From contig MU646339.1 in NCBI GenBank assembly GCA_026770585.1, positions 675,568 through 689,924 on the forward strand: a DNA stretch of 14,357 nt. The letters are read 5' to 3'. Below, one piece after another: positions 13,101 through 14,357 of the stretch (positions within the stretch are counted from its first letter, which is position 1; the number at the start of each line of letters is the position of its first letter). Under the pieces are notes generated by a model. The model was not told the DNA's origin. It searched no databases and was given only the letters and a program-made list of their open reading frames with translations. Source of the stretch: Baffinella frigidus (lineage: Eukaryota > Cryptophyceae > Cryptomonadales > Baffinellaceae). A program made the translations under genes and the position numbers.

Positions 13101-14192
13101 CTGCGTTGTATGGAGAGAGAATCGGAGTTCTCCTAGCTTCCGTTCAGAATCTTGAGAGCGTAGACTTGTGGATCACTCAACTCCAGGCGTCAGGGCCTAC
13201 TTGGGACTTGTATCGAGAGCAATACAGAAGAAGAAGCGCTGCCCACAGAGACAAAAGTCGAAAGTGGGGAACGTCTCACAGCAAAAGAGCAGCTCCGTTA
13301 CTTCGAACTTGTTTGAGTAACCGTTACTCCAACCTTGTTTGAGTAACGGAAGACCGTTACTCCAAACCTGTTTCGAGTAACGGTGGAAAACAAAGCCGGG
13401 TCAAACTGGATACCGTTCGCACCCAAGAAGTTCAAGCTCATCAAAGCACTATACACCCGCTCCGCTGTACGACAAACAGCTGGAGGTAGAAAGTGATACG
13501 GATGTTCTAGACAGTTACCTACCCAGAGTCGTATATCACCAAGTAAACAACGTATATGAAGAAAAACGATGCGGGTGCGGACCTGAGGCACTGTCGAGAT
13601 GCACGTCAAGTTGTCGCCCCCTGCCCATCCAGCCTCGTTGTTAGCTTTCGCGTTTGGAGTTTCCGATTTCGGGGTTGGGGTTTGGGGTTTGGGGTTTGGG
13701 GTTTGGGGTTTGAGGGTTGAGGTTTGGGTTTTGAGGTTTGGGGTTTGGGGTTTGGGGTTTGGAGTTTGGGGTTTGGGGTTCGGGGTTTGGGGTTTGGGGT
13801 CTGGGGTTTGACGTGCTGGGTTGACGGTACAAATCCGTCAACTTTGGAGCGAAAAAAAGCCCGGACCCACGAAATGGCTTCGCCCAAATAGCCTGAGACA
13901 GAGGTACCACGCTAGAGACCTTGAAACATCCACTTTTGACATCTTTCAGCGGAAACCGAAAGGATTCTCAAGTCACTTTCGCCATATCTGGCTAAGACAA
14001 GACAGTCGTTACCCTCGAGCCCTCTGGCGTGGTGAGCCCAAATAGACTGTGACAGAGCCAGAAAGCCGCAAGCGATGCGATGCTCGCATTCAGTTGACTA
14101 ATTAATCAGTTGACCAATCCTACGATACCTGGGCCGAGATCCTTCAAGTTGCAATGCTCTTCGAAGTCCGAGATGGTGTCGGGGTCCATTAT
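79..14192 (-). CDS. Multi-exon voltage-gated cation channel, internal part (18 candidate exons)
   Basis: Spliced minus-strand gene, open at both window ends. Seen: 18 short islands of non-repetitive sequence, nearly all with AG before and GT after, whose phases agree when joined. The joined protein reads, in order: cysteine-rich turret, pore-helix-like segment, S6 (YFFLVVIMGSF then LLNLTVATV), basic/coiled-coil and Asp-rich linker of roughly 240 residues, then S1 (SVFAWFADFV + VVANAGTLAM), S2 (YFASIFFIMEAIVK) and the S2-S3 loop (YYIADASN). Known: this order is that of Cav/Nav-type channels with several six-helix repeats in the plasma or ciliary membrane, gating Ca2+ or Na+. Inference: the window covers the end of one repeat and the start of the next, most likely the I-II or II-III junction because the linker is long. 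Ion selectivity cannot be assigned since no clear filter residue is visible. The weak points are the two junctions around the outer pore (11347 to 9973) and several weak donors. Confidence 0.82.
252..372. mobile_element. Inverted-repeat element E, copy 1 (diverged)
   Basis: Related to the element at 13907-14032: starts agggctcgaaacatccac and ends ccctcgagctctctggcgtgg, with shared internal blocks (ttgacat, gataagac). No coding capacity. Confidence 0.65.
374..510. mobile_element. Inverted-repeat element B, truncated copy
   Basis: ccacacaaggatgctggagg and gcaaaattagcacag match the element at 12542-12725; the right end is missing. The rest of the interval up to 585 holds no recognised feature. 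Confidence 0.6.
586..616 (-). pseudogene. Decayed copy of exon 17 core
   Basis: Plus-strand taatgaagaagatcgacg is shared with exon 17 (IFFI region), after which sequence diverges into the minisatellite. Confidence 0.55.
617..720. repeat. 21-bp minisatellite, array 2
   Basis: About five units; abuts the donor side of exon 17. Reads as KTVRARS-type heptapeptides only because 21 is a multiple of three. Confidence 0.9.
730..783 (-). CDS. Exon 17: S2 helix
   Basis: 54 nt, phase 0 in and out; acceptor AAATTCAG, donor AAG|GTCCTC. Codes for VGYFASIFFIMEAIVKSK, which with IYLEA of exon 16 makes a textbook S2: hydrophobic helix with an internal Glu, the expected gating countercharge, and Lys at its end. 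The donor is weak. Confidence 0.85.
790..1050. repeat. Degenerate telomere-like repeat
   Basis: Units of the TTTCGGG and TTCAGGG types, G-rich on plus. Fills the intron between exons 16 and 17. Confidence 0.85.
1063..1131 (-). CDS. Exon 16: S1 end and S1-S2 loop
   Basis: 69 nt, phase 0 in and out; acceptor CTCCCAG, donor GCG|GTGATG. Codes for VVANAGTLAM then GGFDDSLNIYLEA. The Asn and TLAM match the end of S1 in Cav/Nav-type repeats; IYLEA begins S2. Confidence 0.85.
1184..1388. mobile_element. Inverted-repeat element A, copy 1
   Basis: Ends ctcgaggctgg...ttttaaa and tttaaaa...ctagcctcgag are inverted. The centre holds a hairpin, tagctgggggaattccccta. Non-coding, MITE-like. Sister copy at 12732. 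Confidence 0.8.
1391..1412 (-). pseudogene. Decayed copy of exon 16 acceptor region
   Basis: ttcgcgacaacctgatcggg followed by agcaaatc repeats tttgcgacaacctgggagcaaacc at 1121. The two copies flank the element at 1184-1388. Confidence 0.5.
1503..1638. mobile_element. Inverted-repeat element D
   Basis: Termini CCGCCAGCCCTCAC and GTGAGGGCTGGTGG are inverted with one mismatch. A perfect inner inverted repeat, arms CCAAGGACGTCGGA at 1547-1560 and 1562-1575, has a one-base centre. Confidence 0.75.
1639..1885. other. Intron sequence without recognised feature
   Basis: Mixed-composition sequence with short local repeats (gagacagagtgagacagagc; tcaggaagat twice). No exon-like island with fitting splice sites was found. 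Confidence 0.5.
1886..1936. repeat. (GAA)n microsatellite
   Basis: About 17 GAA units; CTT on the transcribed sense strand. Confidence 0.95.
1957..2010. repeat. Head-to-head telomere-like repeat
   Basis: G-strand units run into C-strand units; GGGTTTAGGG at 1985-1994 and CCCTAAACCC at 1996-2005 form a perfect inverted repeat around one T. Confidence 0.85.
2171..2193. repeat. Perfect short inverted repeat
   Basis: TTGGTTCGAA and TTCGAACCAA, 10-bp arms with a 3-base loop. Lies in otherwise unrecognised sequence (2011-2218). Confidence 0.85.
2219..2346. mobile_element. Inverted-repeat element F
   Basis: Perfect 14-bp terminal inverted repeats CGGTGGACTACGAA (2219-2232) and TTCGTAGTCCACCG (2333-2346); 128 bp, no coding capacity. 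MITE-like. Confidence 0.8.
2347..2727. other. Intron filler, G/T-rich
   Basis: Loose tttagg and ggtttgg motifs, plus a 17-bp inverted repeat CGGTGGAT-T-ATCCACCG at 2627-2643. No exon recognised. Confidence 0.5.
2728..2790 (-). CDS. Exon 15: start of S1 of the next repeat
   Basis: 63 nt, phase 0 in and out; acceptor GCCACAG, donor GTG|GTATAA. Codes for APAEAVEEGSQ then SVFAWFADFV, joining exon 16 to give an S1 helix. The acceptor lies in the last minisatellite unit, with CTGAC about 20 nt before the AG. GGGGTTATACCA at the donor recurs at 2658-2669. Confidence 0.82.
2795..3280. repeat. 21-bp minisatellite, array 3 (largest)
   Basis: More than 20 degenerate units make up nearly all of the intron between exons 14 and 15. 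Long open frames on both strands are a product of the 21-bp period. Confidence 0.92.
3304..3399 (-). CDS. Exon 14: acidic linker
   Basis: 96 nt, phase 0 in and out; acceptor GCGCAG, donor GAG|GTGCCG. Begins MFPKEEETDVGKMED, then LEDLEDSSDDGSSNADE. Strongly acidic, with a small internal repeat (EDL). It is the cytoplasmic stretch just before S1 of the next repeat. Its intron to exon 15 is entirely minisatellite. Confidence 0.75.
3417..3552. mobile_element. Inverted-repeat element C, copy 1
   Basis: Termini accaccctttttaaaa and atttaaaaagggtgat are inverted; interior has gtgtagtaattttcac and ggtcacgtg, shared with elements A and B. Confidence 0.78.
3571..3823 (-). pseudogene. Two decayed copies of exon 14 5' end
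   Basis: 3571-3602 and 3790-3823 repeat the start of exon 14 and its acceptor (CATCTG, AACCTG on plus), reading FPKEETH and FLKEETDV. They alternate with copies of a terminal-inverted-repeat element, giving a unit of about 210 bp repeated three times from 3360. Confidence 0.65.
3622..3769. mobile_element. Inverted-repeat element C, copy 2
   Basis: Second copy with the strongest hairpin of the window: GTGTCGCCCCG (3693-3703) and CGGGGCGACAC (3709-3719) around CTTTT, extended by GGTCA/TGACC. Confidence 0.8.
3842..3900. mobile_element. Inverted-repeat element C, copy 3 (truncated)
   Basis: Left end only, up to gtgtgtggtgattttaaa. Between here and 4010 is a short unexplained island beginning with the dispersed motif gactgagacagag. 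Confidence 0.7.
4011..4146. repeat. (GA)n microsatellite
   Basis: Interrupted GA run, CT on the sense strand, beginning 8 nt inside the intron after exon 13. Confidence 0.95.
4154..4201 (-). CDS. Exon 13: linker
   Basis: 48 nt, phase 0 in and out; acceptor CGAAACAG, donor AAG|GTATGT, one of the best donors. Codes for AYLTRQFELFKAENPK. The intron starts with a long CT run (the GA microsatellite on the plus strand). Confidence 0.8.
4205..4500. repeat. Degenerate telomere-like repeat
   Basis: TTTAGGG, TTCAGGG and TGCAGGG units filling the intron between exons 12 and 13, with an exon 12 echo at 4360. Confidence 0.9.
4360..4397 (-). pseudogene. Decayed copy of exon 12 3' end
   Basis: Reads VKDYPAKDSH followed by GTAAAA, matching TVDYPWKDSQ|GTAACC. 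Confidence 0.6.
4501..4583 (-). CDS. Exon 12: linker
   Basis: 83 nt, phase 1 in and 0 out; acceptor CCCCCAG at 4584-4586, donor CAG|GTAACC. The nearer acceptor CTGCAG (exon from 4575) would put a stop at the junction with exon 11, so the distal one is chosen. Codes for GLQYDPRIIKLSKFLAY then PTVDYPWKDSQ. Family role of this part not recognised. Confidence 0.75.
4598..4655 (-). pseudogene. Second decayed copy of exon 12 3' end
   Basis: Plus-strand gttagtcgtttgctgggtag followed by tcctttgtggggt corresponds to the exon 12 donor side; reads DYPAND. Lies on the opposite side of exon 12 from the copy at 4360. Confidence 0.55.
4740..4880 (-). pseudogene. Two decayed copies of exon 12 acceptor side
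   Basis: 4740-4772 and 4845-4880 each repeat the start of exon 12 with its acceptor and flanking intron (gatgcttg..., ctccagccctggggg and tctgcagccctgggg). Confidence 0.6.
4770..5095. repeat. Telomere-like repeat with a near-perfect core
   Basis: TTTGGGG-type units, then 4951-5018 as uninterrupted TTTAGGG (about ten copies), the plant-type telomere unit. Confidence 0.92.
5266..5620. other. Intron island with palindromes and a codon-conserved block
   Basis: Non-telomeric sequence. 5467-5511 aligns without gaps to 13522-13566. 5534-5600 holds three near-copies of a palindromic unit; CTCTTCGTATACGAAGAG at 5557-5574 is a perfect 18-bp palindrome. No exon of the channel gene recognised. Confidence 0.6.
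5680..5749 (-). CDS. Exon 11: basic coiled-coil linker
   Basis: 70 nt, phase 0 in and 1 out; acceptor AAGCGCAG, donor GCAG|GTACCC. Codes for IERRQATLDKRKKLLE then TELIKIA, a charged amphipathic helix. CCCGAAA repeats directly precede the acceptor. A short echo of the donor (gtaggggtacctgcg) lies at 5590-5604. Confidence 0.78.
5757..6252. repeat. Telomere-like repeat, several variants
   Basis: TTTCGGG, then TTTAGGG, then a long run of GTGTAGGG/TGCAGGG units from about 5936. A short unique gap lies near 5895-5930. Confidence 0.92.
6259..6316 (-). CDS. Exon 10: S1-like or linker segment
   Basis: 58 nt, phase 2 in and 0 out; acceptor ATCGCAG, donor GAG|GTGCCC. Codes for WVIDGLALDAVNQTSSEAE. The first half is hydrophobic, the second polar with an NQTS sequon-like motif. 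Joined to exon 9 the segment is long enough to span a membrane, but no complete repeat follows it, so its role is unclear. Confidence 0.65.
6326..6840. repeat. Telomere-like repeat
   Basis: Mixed TTTAGGG, TTTGGGG, TCTAGGG and TTTCGGG units, interrupted by the exon 9 echo at 6712-6745. Confidence 0.9.
6712..6745 (-). pseudogene. Decayed copy of exon 9 3' end
   Basis: Reads LTLSYFYVG in place of LTFNYCYVG, followed by altered donor sequence (GACTTG). Confidence 0.55.
6860..6916 (-). CDS. Exon 9: aromatic-rich segment
   Basis: 57 nt, phase 2 in and out; acceptor GGCGCAG, donor GTCGG|GTCTGC. Codes for YAGWWFTLRCLTFNYCYV. It joins exon 8 through W and exon 10 through G. Hydrophobic and aromatic, possibly S1-like or membrane-associated. 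Donor is weak. Confidence 0.65.
6917..7329. other. AT-rich intron sequence
   Basis: Contains the exon 8 echo (7060-7114), a run of aaaatcaaatagg-like units (7131-7205), and gatatata stretches. No other gene recognised. Confidence 0.6.
7060..7114 (-). pseudogene. Decayed copy of exon 8
   Basis: Shares ccagcccttg, tagatgcggt, atcccgacga-like and agcgcccaac blocks with exon 8 but has deletions. The similarity continues into the intron beyond the donor (gatatatcaaacacg versus gatataagac...aacgcac), so the duplicated unit included exon plus intron. Confidence 0.65.
7330..7433 (-). CDS. Exon 8: linker, hydrophobic segment
   Basis: 104 nt, phase 0 in and 2 out; acceptor ACACCAG, donor CTG|GTGCGT. 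Codes for SADVTLLFDQLTARK followed by CWALGIVGIPFAHRIYFKG. The alternative acceptor GGCAG at 7427-7429 would break phase with exon 7. The hydrophobic part is unexpected in a cytoplasmic linker and may be membrane-associated; function not recognised. Confidence 0.72.
7686..7709 (-). pseudogene. Partial copy of exon 7 acidic end
   Basis: Reads GDDDDEDG followed by donor GTGAGT; no AG directly precedes it. Lies just before exon 8 in transcription order. Confidence 0.5.
7803..7838 (-). pseudogene. In-frame partial copy of exon 7 (KKKAAGGDDEDD)
   Basis: 36 nt, phase 0 in and out, between GGGAG and GTGAGC. It repeats the acidic end of exon 7. The sequence before its AG is G-rich because the telomere-like repeat at 7847-7970 is inverted here, so a working 3' splice site is doubtful. 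It could be an alternative cassette exon. Confidence 0.5.
8044..8063 (-). pseudogene. Internally deleted 20-nt copy of exon 7
   Basis: Keeps the acceptor CCCCAAG|G and a consensus donor GAC|GTAAGT but only about 20 nt between them (GAC run). If spliced in it would break the frame. Confidence 0.5.
8218..8301 (-). CDS. Exon 7: coiled-coil and Asp-rich linker
   Basis: 84 nt, phase 0 in and out; acceptor CCCCAAG, donor GAC|GTACAC. Begins VQAERDEMKEKQKAEKK, then AAGGDDDDEDD. The acidic end is coded by a GAC trinucleotide run, which may slip in length. It continues the charged helix of exon 6. Four partial copies are seen nearby. Confidence 0.75.
8306..8590. repeat. Telomere-like repeats
   Basis: GGTTGAGG, TTAGGGG and TTTGGGG units, with an exon 7 echo at 8486-8527. 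Confidence 0.88.
8486..8527 (-). pseudogene. Decayed copy of exon 7 5' half
   Basis: Reads QAARDEMKDKQKS in the matching frame; the acceptor-side CAAGGTGCAAG is altered to CTAGGGGCAAG. It ends in telomeric repeat with no donor. Confidence 0.6.
8596..8735 (-). repeat. Dispersed repeat G, inverted copy
   Basis: Reverse complement matches 12312-12470: cggactattc, agttgacacgctg, ccgtcaactttggagcgg and agcccgggc. MITE-like or a larger element; termini not certain. Confidence 0.7.
8755..8875. repeat. GGGTTTATTT tandem repeat
   Basis: About nine units of 9-11 bp (gggtttattta/g), a variant of the telomere-like unit. The following 8919-9054 is AT-rich with no feature. Confidence 0.9.
8875..8918 (-). 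pseudogene. Decayed partial copy of exon 6
   Basis: Matches the 3' half of exon 6 including the donor (CGTGACAAG|GTGCTC), reading EMKEAEIAHRDK. No acceptor AG is found at its 5' side. Confidence 0.6.
9055..9147 (-). CDS. Exon 6: S6 end and start of cytoplasmic linker
   Basis: 93 nt, phase 0 in and out; acceptor CTTTCAG, donor AAG|GTGCTC. Begins VATVGSTYQRVKKASEA, the usual S6 exit (NL..A....Y), then a Lys/Glu-rich helix ending in EIAQRDK. Predicted cytoplasmic alpha helix or coiled coil. Confidence 0.8.
9160..9230. repeat. Short tandem repeat, tgacttta-gcggaga
   Basis: Three diverged copies of about 20 bp just upstream of exon 6 in transcription. Confidence 0.65.
9285..9517. repeat. Telomere-like repeat
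   Basis: Near-perfect TTTAGGG in 9425-9517; before it, cttcgtagcccgctgtgtgg appears three times in diverged form. Confidence 0.9.
9530..9560 (-). pseudogene. Decayed copy of exon 5 3' end
   Basis: The plus strand reads taccgtgagggtagagaagtagaagg, matching the exon 5 donor region (taccgtgaggttgagcagacagaagg) with substitutions. The GT after CTCACG is kept but the S6 reading is lost. Confidence 0.55.
9553..9830. repeat. Hairpin-rich repeat, possible element H
   Basis: tcctacagtagggctagtcct occurs at 9557 and 9768, with a diverged copy at 9790. Hairpins: AGGGCTAGT/ACTAGCCCT (9567-9591) and CAGACACCCC/GGGGTGTCTG (9639-9664). Confidence 0.6.
9868..9909. mobile_element. Half of inverted-repeat element E
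   Basis: Reverse complement matches the left 45 bp of 13907-14032. It ends 6 bp from the exon 5 donor. Confidence 0.6.
9916..9973 (-). CDS. Exon 5: S6 pore-lining helix
   Basis: 58 nt in the short form, phase 2 in and 0 out; acceptor GGCAG|G, donor ACG|GTAATG. Codes for YGYFFLVVIMGSFCLLNLT, matching the S6 pattern of voltage-gated Ca/Na channels (YF....I.GSF.LLNL..A). The donor joins exon 6 to complete LLNLTVATV. Just upstream, in a frame one base off, lies GRARNVAFEILMYDLAWQ from a possible acceptor at 10028 (CCTCAG, exon start 10027). EILMYD resembles the stretch that precedes S6 in this family, so the true exon may be longer and contain a one-base indel. Confidence 0.8.
10104..10363 (-). 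pseudogene. Three tandem decayed copies of exon 4
   Basis: Copies at about 10104-10150, 10208-10252 and 10321-10363 share GCATTTACGC-type and CCCGGGC motifs with exon 4. They keep an AG at the acceptor side (CCATCAG) but have CTATACCCTAG instead of the donor, so none can be spliced as exon 4 is. Spacing is about 104-112 bp between copies, with exon 4 itself about 210 bp further on. Telomere-like TTCAGGG spacers separate them. Confidence 0.7.
10448..10467. repeat. Perfect 20-bp palindrome
   Basis: TAGGGTGAAT followed by ATTCACCCTA. Another short inverted repeat, GCCCTAC-C-GTAGGGC, lies at 10491-10505. Confidence 0.8.
10529..10571 (-). CDS. Exon 4 (tentative): outer pore segment
   Basis: 43 nt with acceptor GCCCTCAG and the best donor of the window, CCC|GTAAGT. 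In the frame that takes two bases from exon 3 it codes for PGITSGIYAYVPYP, phase 0 out. This would fit the extracellular stretch between pore helix and S6. It matches the extended start of exon 5 but not its short start, so inclusion is uncertain. Three decayed copies stand beside it. Confidence 0.5.
10613..10800. repeat. 21-bp minisatellite, array 4
   Basis: About nine units of a diverged form (aaggcgcagcaagacagtcag). It stands about 40 bp upstream of exon 4 in transcription. Confidence 0.9.
10835..11335. repeat. Telomere-like repeat
   Basis: Mixed GGTTGCGGG, TTCAGGG and TTTAGGG units; near-perfect TTTAGGG at about 11280-11328. Confidence 0.9.
11347..11406 (-). CDS. Exon 3: pore-helix-like segment
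   Basis: 60 nt, phase 2 in; acceptor ACACAG|G. Codes for FSHMGKAGLTVIALFFQKS, with W completed by the next exon. It resembles the family pore helix (F..fg.A.LT, then a conserved W), but the acidic filter residue expected before the W is not there; Lys occupies about that place. The proposed donor GCTG|GTCCAC is weak. An earlier donor, ACG|GTCATT, would end the exon after AGLT. Two partial copies lie upstream in transcription (11472-11504 and 11733-11782). Confidence 0.65.
11472..11504 (-). pseudogene. Decayed partial copy of exon 3
   Basis: Matches the first half of exon 3 including the acceptor side, but carries changes, among them a stop-creating change (CACATG became CTCACATG context with altered Gly-Lys codons). 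It sits in degenerate telomeric sequence and shares the flank CCTATCCCAG with the copy at 11733-11782. Confidence 0.6.
11733..11782 (-). pseudogene. Near-identical partial copy of exon 3
   Basis: 50 nt match exon 3 with a single synonymous difference (Leu CTC versus CTG), including an intact acceptor. The copy stops after TTCTTCC and runs into repeat with no GT donor there. The close identity means recent duplication or gene conversion. It could act as an alternative exon only if the internal ACG|GTCATT donor is used. Confidence 0.65.
12098..12173 (-). CDS. Exon 2: cysteine-rich turret
   Basis: 76 nt, phase 1 in and 2 out; acceptor TTTTGCAG, donor CACGG|GTAACA. Codes for GCMHHNCGEGLC then FKTRVSPISDIH. 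Three cysteines here plus one in exon 1 suggest turret disulfides, as in the S5-P loops of four-repeat channels. The other two frames give no channel-like sequence, and only this frame matches the phases of exons 1 and 3. Confidence 0.75.
12180..12475 (+). repeat. Dispersed repeat G, plus copy, with agttgaca runs
   Basis: agttgaca(c/t) occurs repeatedly at 12180-12385, then ccgtcaactttggagcgg, agcccgggctcaccaaatt and agactgagacagagctag. Related pieces lie at 8596, 13811 and 14033. Confidence 0.7.
12542..12725. mobile_element. Inverted-repeat element B, complete copy
   Basis: Termini ccacacca...gaatgctagagg and cctccagcattctcgagtggtgtgg are inverted. Interior holds gtgtagtaactttc and ggtcacgtaac. 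184 bp, non-coding. Confidence 0.78.
12732..12930. mobile_element. Inverted-repeat element A, copy 2
   Basis: Termini ctcgaggccgg...cattttaaa and ttttaaaatgg...ctagcctcga; central palindrome tagctgggggaattccccca. Directly follows element B. 12931-13060 beyond it has no recognised feature apart from a short TTTAGGG run. Confidence 0.82.
13061..13600 (+). other. Unexplained non-repeat island, possible element-derived coding remnant
   Basis: Plus-strand frame 13061-13342 opens MMPRVRSEPYKFTTALYG and continues into EQYRRRSAAHR; 13522-13566 reads PRVVYHQVNNVYEEK in another open frame, with a relative at 5467. 13296-13382 carries three near-palindromic units (CCGTTACTC...GAGTAACGG). No known family recognised; could be a relic of a mobile element inside the intron. 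Confidence 0.35.
13664..13812. repeat. TTTGGGG telomere-like repeat
   Basis: About 20 units, mainly TTTGGGG, G-rich on plus. Confidence 0.92.
13907..14032. mobile_element. Inverted-repeat element E, most complete copy
   Basis: Starts ccacgctagagaccttgaaac and ends ccctcgagccctctggcgtgg; the termini are inverted with mismatches. 126 bp, non-coding. A piece of repeat G (gagcccaaatagactg) follows at 14034. Confidence 0.75.
14129..14192 (-). CDS. Exon 1: extracellular pore-turret start
   Basis: 64 nt, phase 0 in and phase 1 out; acceptor TTCCGTTCAG, donor CAG|GTATCG. Codes for an acidic, soluble stretch containing MDPDTISDFEEHC and NLKDLGP. The cysteine and acidic residues fit the extracellular loop between S5 and the pore helix. 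The last base G joins AG of exon 2 to give Glu. S5 itself must lie upstream, outside the window. Confidence 0.7.
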
Positions 14193-14207
14193 CTGAACGG
14201 AAGCCAG

Positions 14208-14357
14208 AGTTTAGGGTTTGGGATTTAGGATTGAGGGTTCAGGGTGTAGGGTTCAGGGAACAGGGTTCAGGGTTCAGGGTTCAGGGTTCAGGGTTCAGGG
14301 TTCAGGGTTCAGGGTTCAGGGTTCAGGGTTCAGGGTTCAGGGTTCAGGGTTCAGGGG
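14208..14357. repeat. (TTCAGGG)n array
   Basis: From about 14261 an uninterrupted run of TTCAGGG to the window end, the most homogeneous variant array here. Confidence 0.95.

Overview
This window looks like nuclear DNA from a eukaryotic alga. It is full of interstitial plant-type telomere-like repeats (TTTAGGG and degenerate TTCAGGG, TTTGGGG, TTTCGGG and GTGTAGGG forms), a 21-bp minisatellite and small terminal-inverted-repeat elements. No continuous open reading frame here is a convincing gene. The plant-type telomere unit, spliced short exons and a four-domain-type ion channel fit a prasinophyte-like green alga best, but the taxon is an inference.

The main result is one multi-exon gene on the minus strand. 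It runs through the whole window and leaves it at both ends. I can trace 18 candidate exons of 42-104 nt (about 1.2 kb of coding sequence in 14.1 kb) separated by repeat-filled introns. Apart from the two junctions around the outer pore, every junction has AG/GT boundaries and matching intron phase. Read in order (14192 down to 79), the exons give: a cysteine-rich extracellular pore turret; a pore-helix-like segment; an S6 helix (YFFLVVIMGSF..LLNL); a charged linker with coiled-coil and Asp-rich parts; then S1, S2 and the S2-S3 loop of the next repeat. This is the layout of a voltage-gated cation channel of the multi-repeat Cav/Nav type, seen from S5-P-S6 of one repeat to S2-S3 of the next.

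Layout by transcription order: 14192-11347, turret and pore helix, with introns holding several terminal-inverted-repeat elements and an unexplained island at 13061-13600; 10571-9916, outer pore and S6, where the reading is least certain; 9147-3304, the inter-repeat linker; 2790-79, S1 to the S2-S3 loop of the next repeat.

Second result: most exons are accompanied by one to four decayed copies of part of themselves, usually carrying an exon-intron junction, tens to hundreds of bases away. Third: the telomere-like repeats are strongly strand-biased, so the intron RNA is C/T/A-rich (CCCTAAA units), and the minisatellite read in the sense direction supplies CTGAC followed by a pyrimidine tract. 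Both may provide ready-made 3' splice-site context. No tRNA, rRNA, CRISPR or bacterial-type regulatory features were seen.
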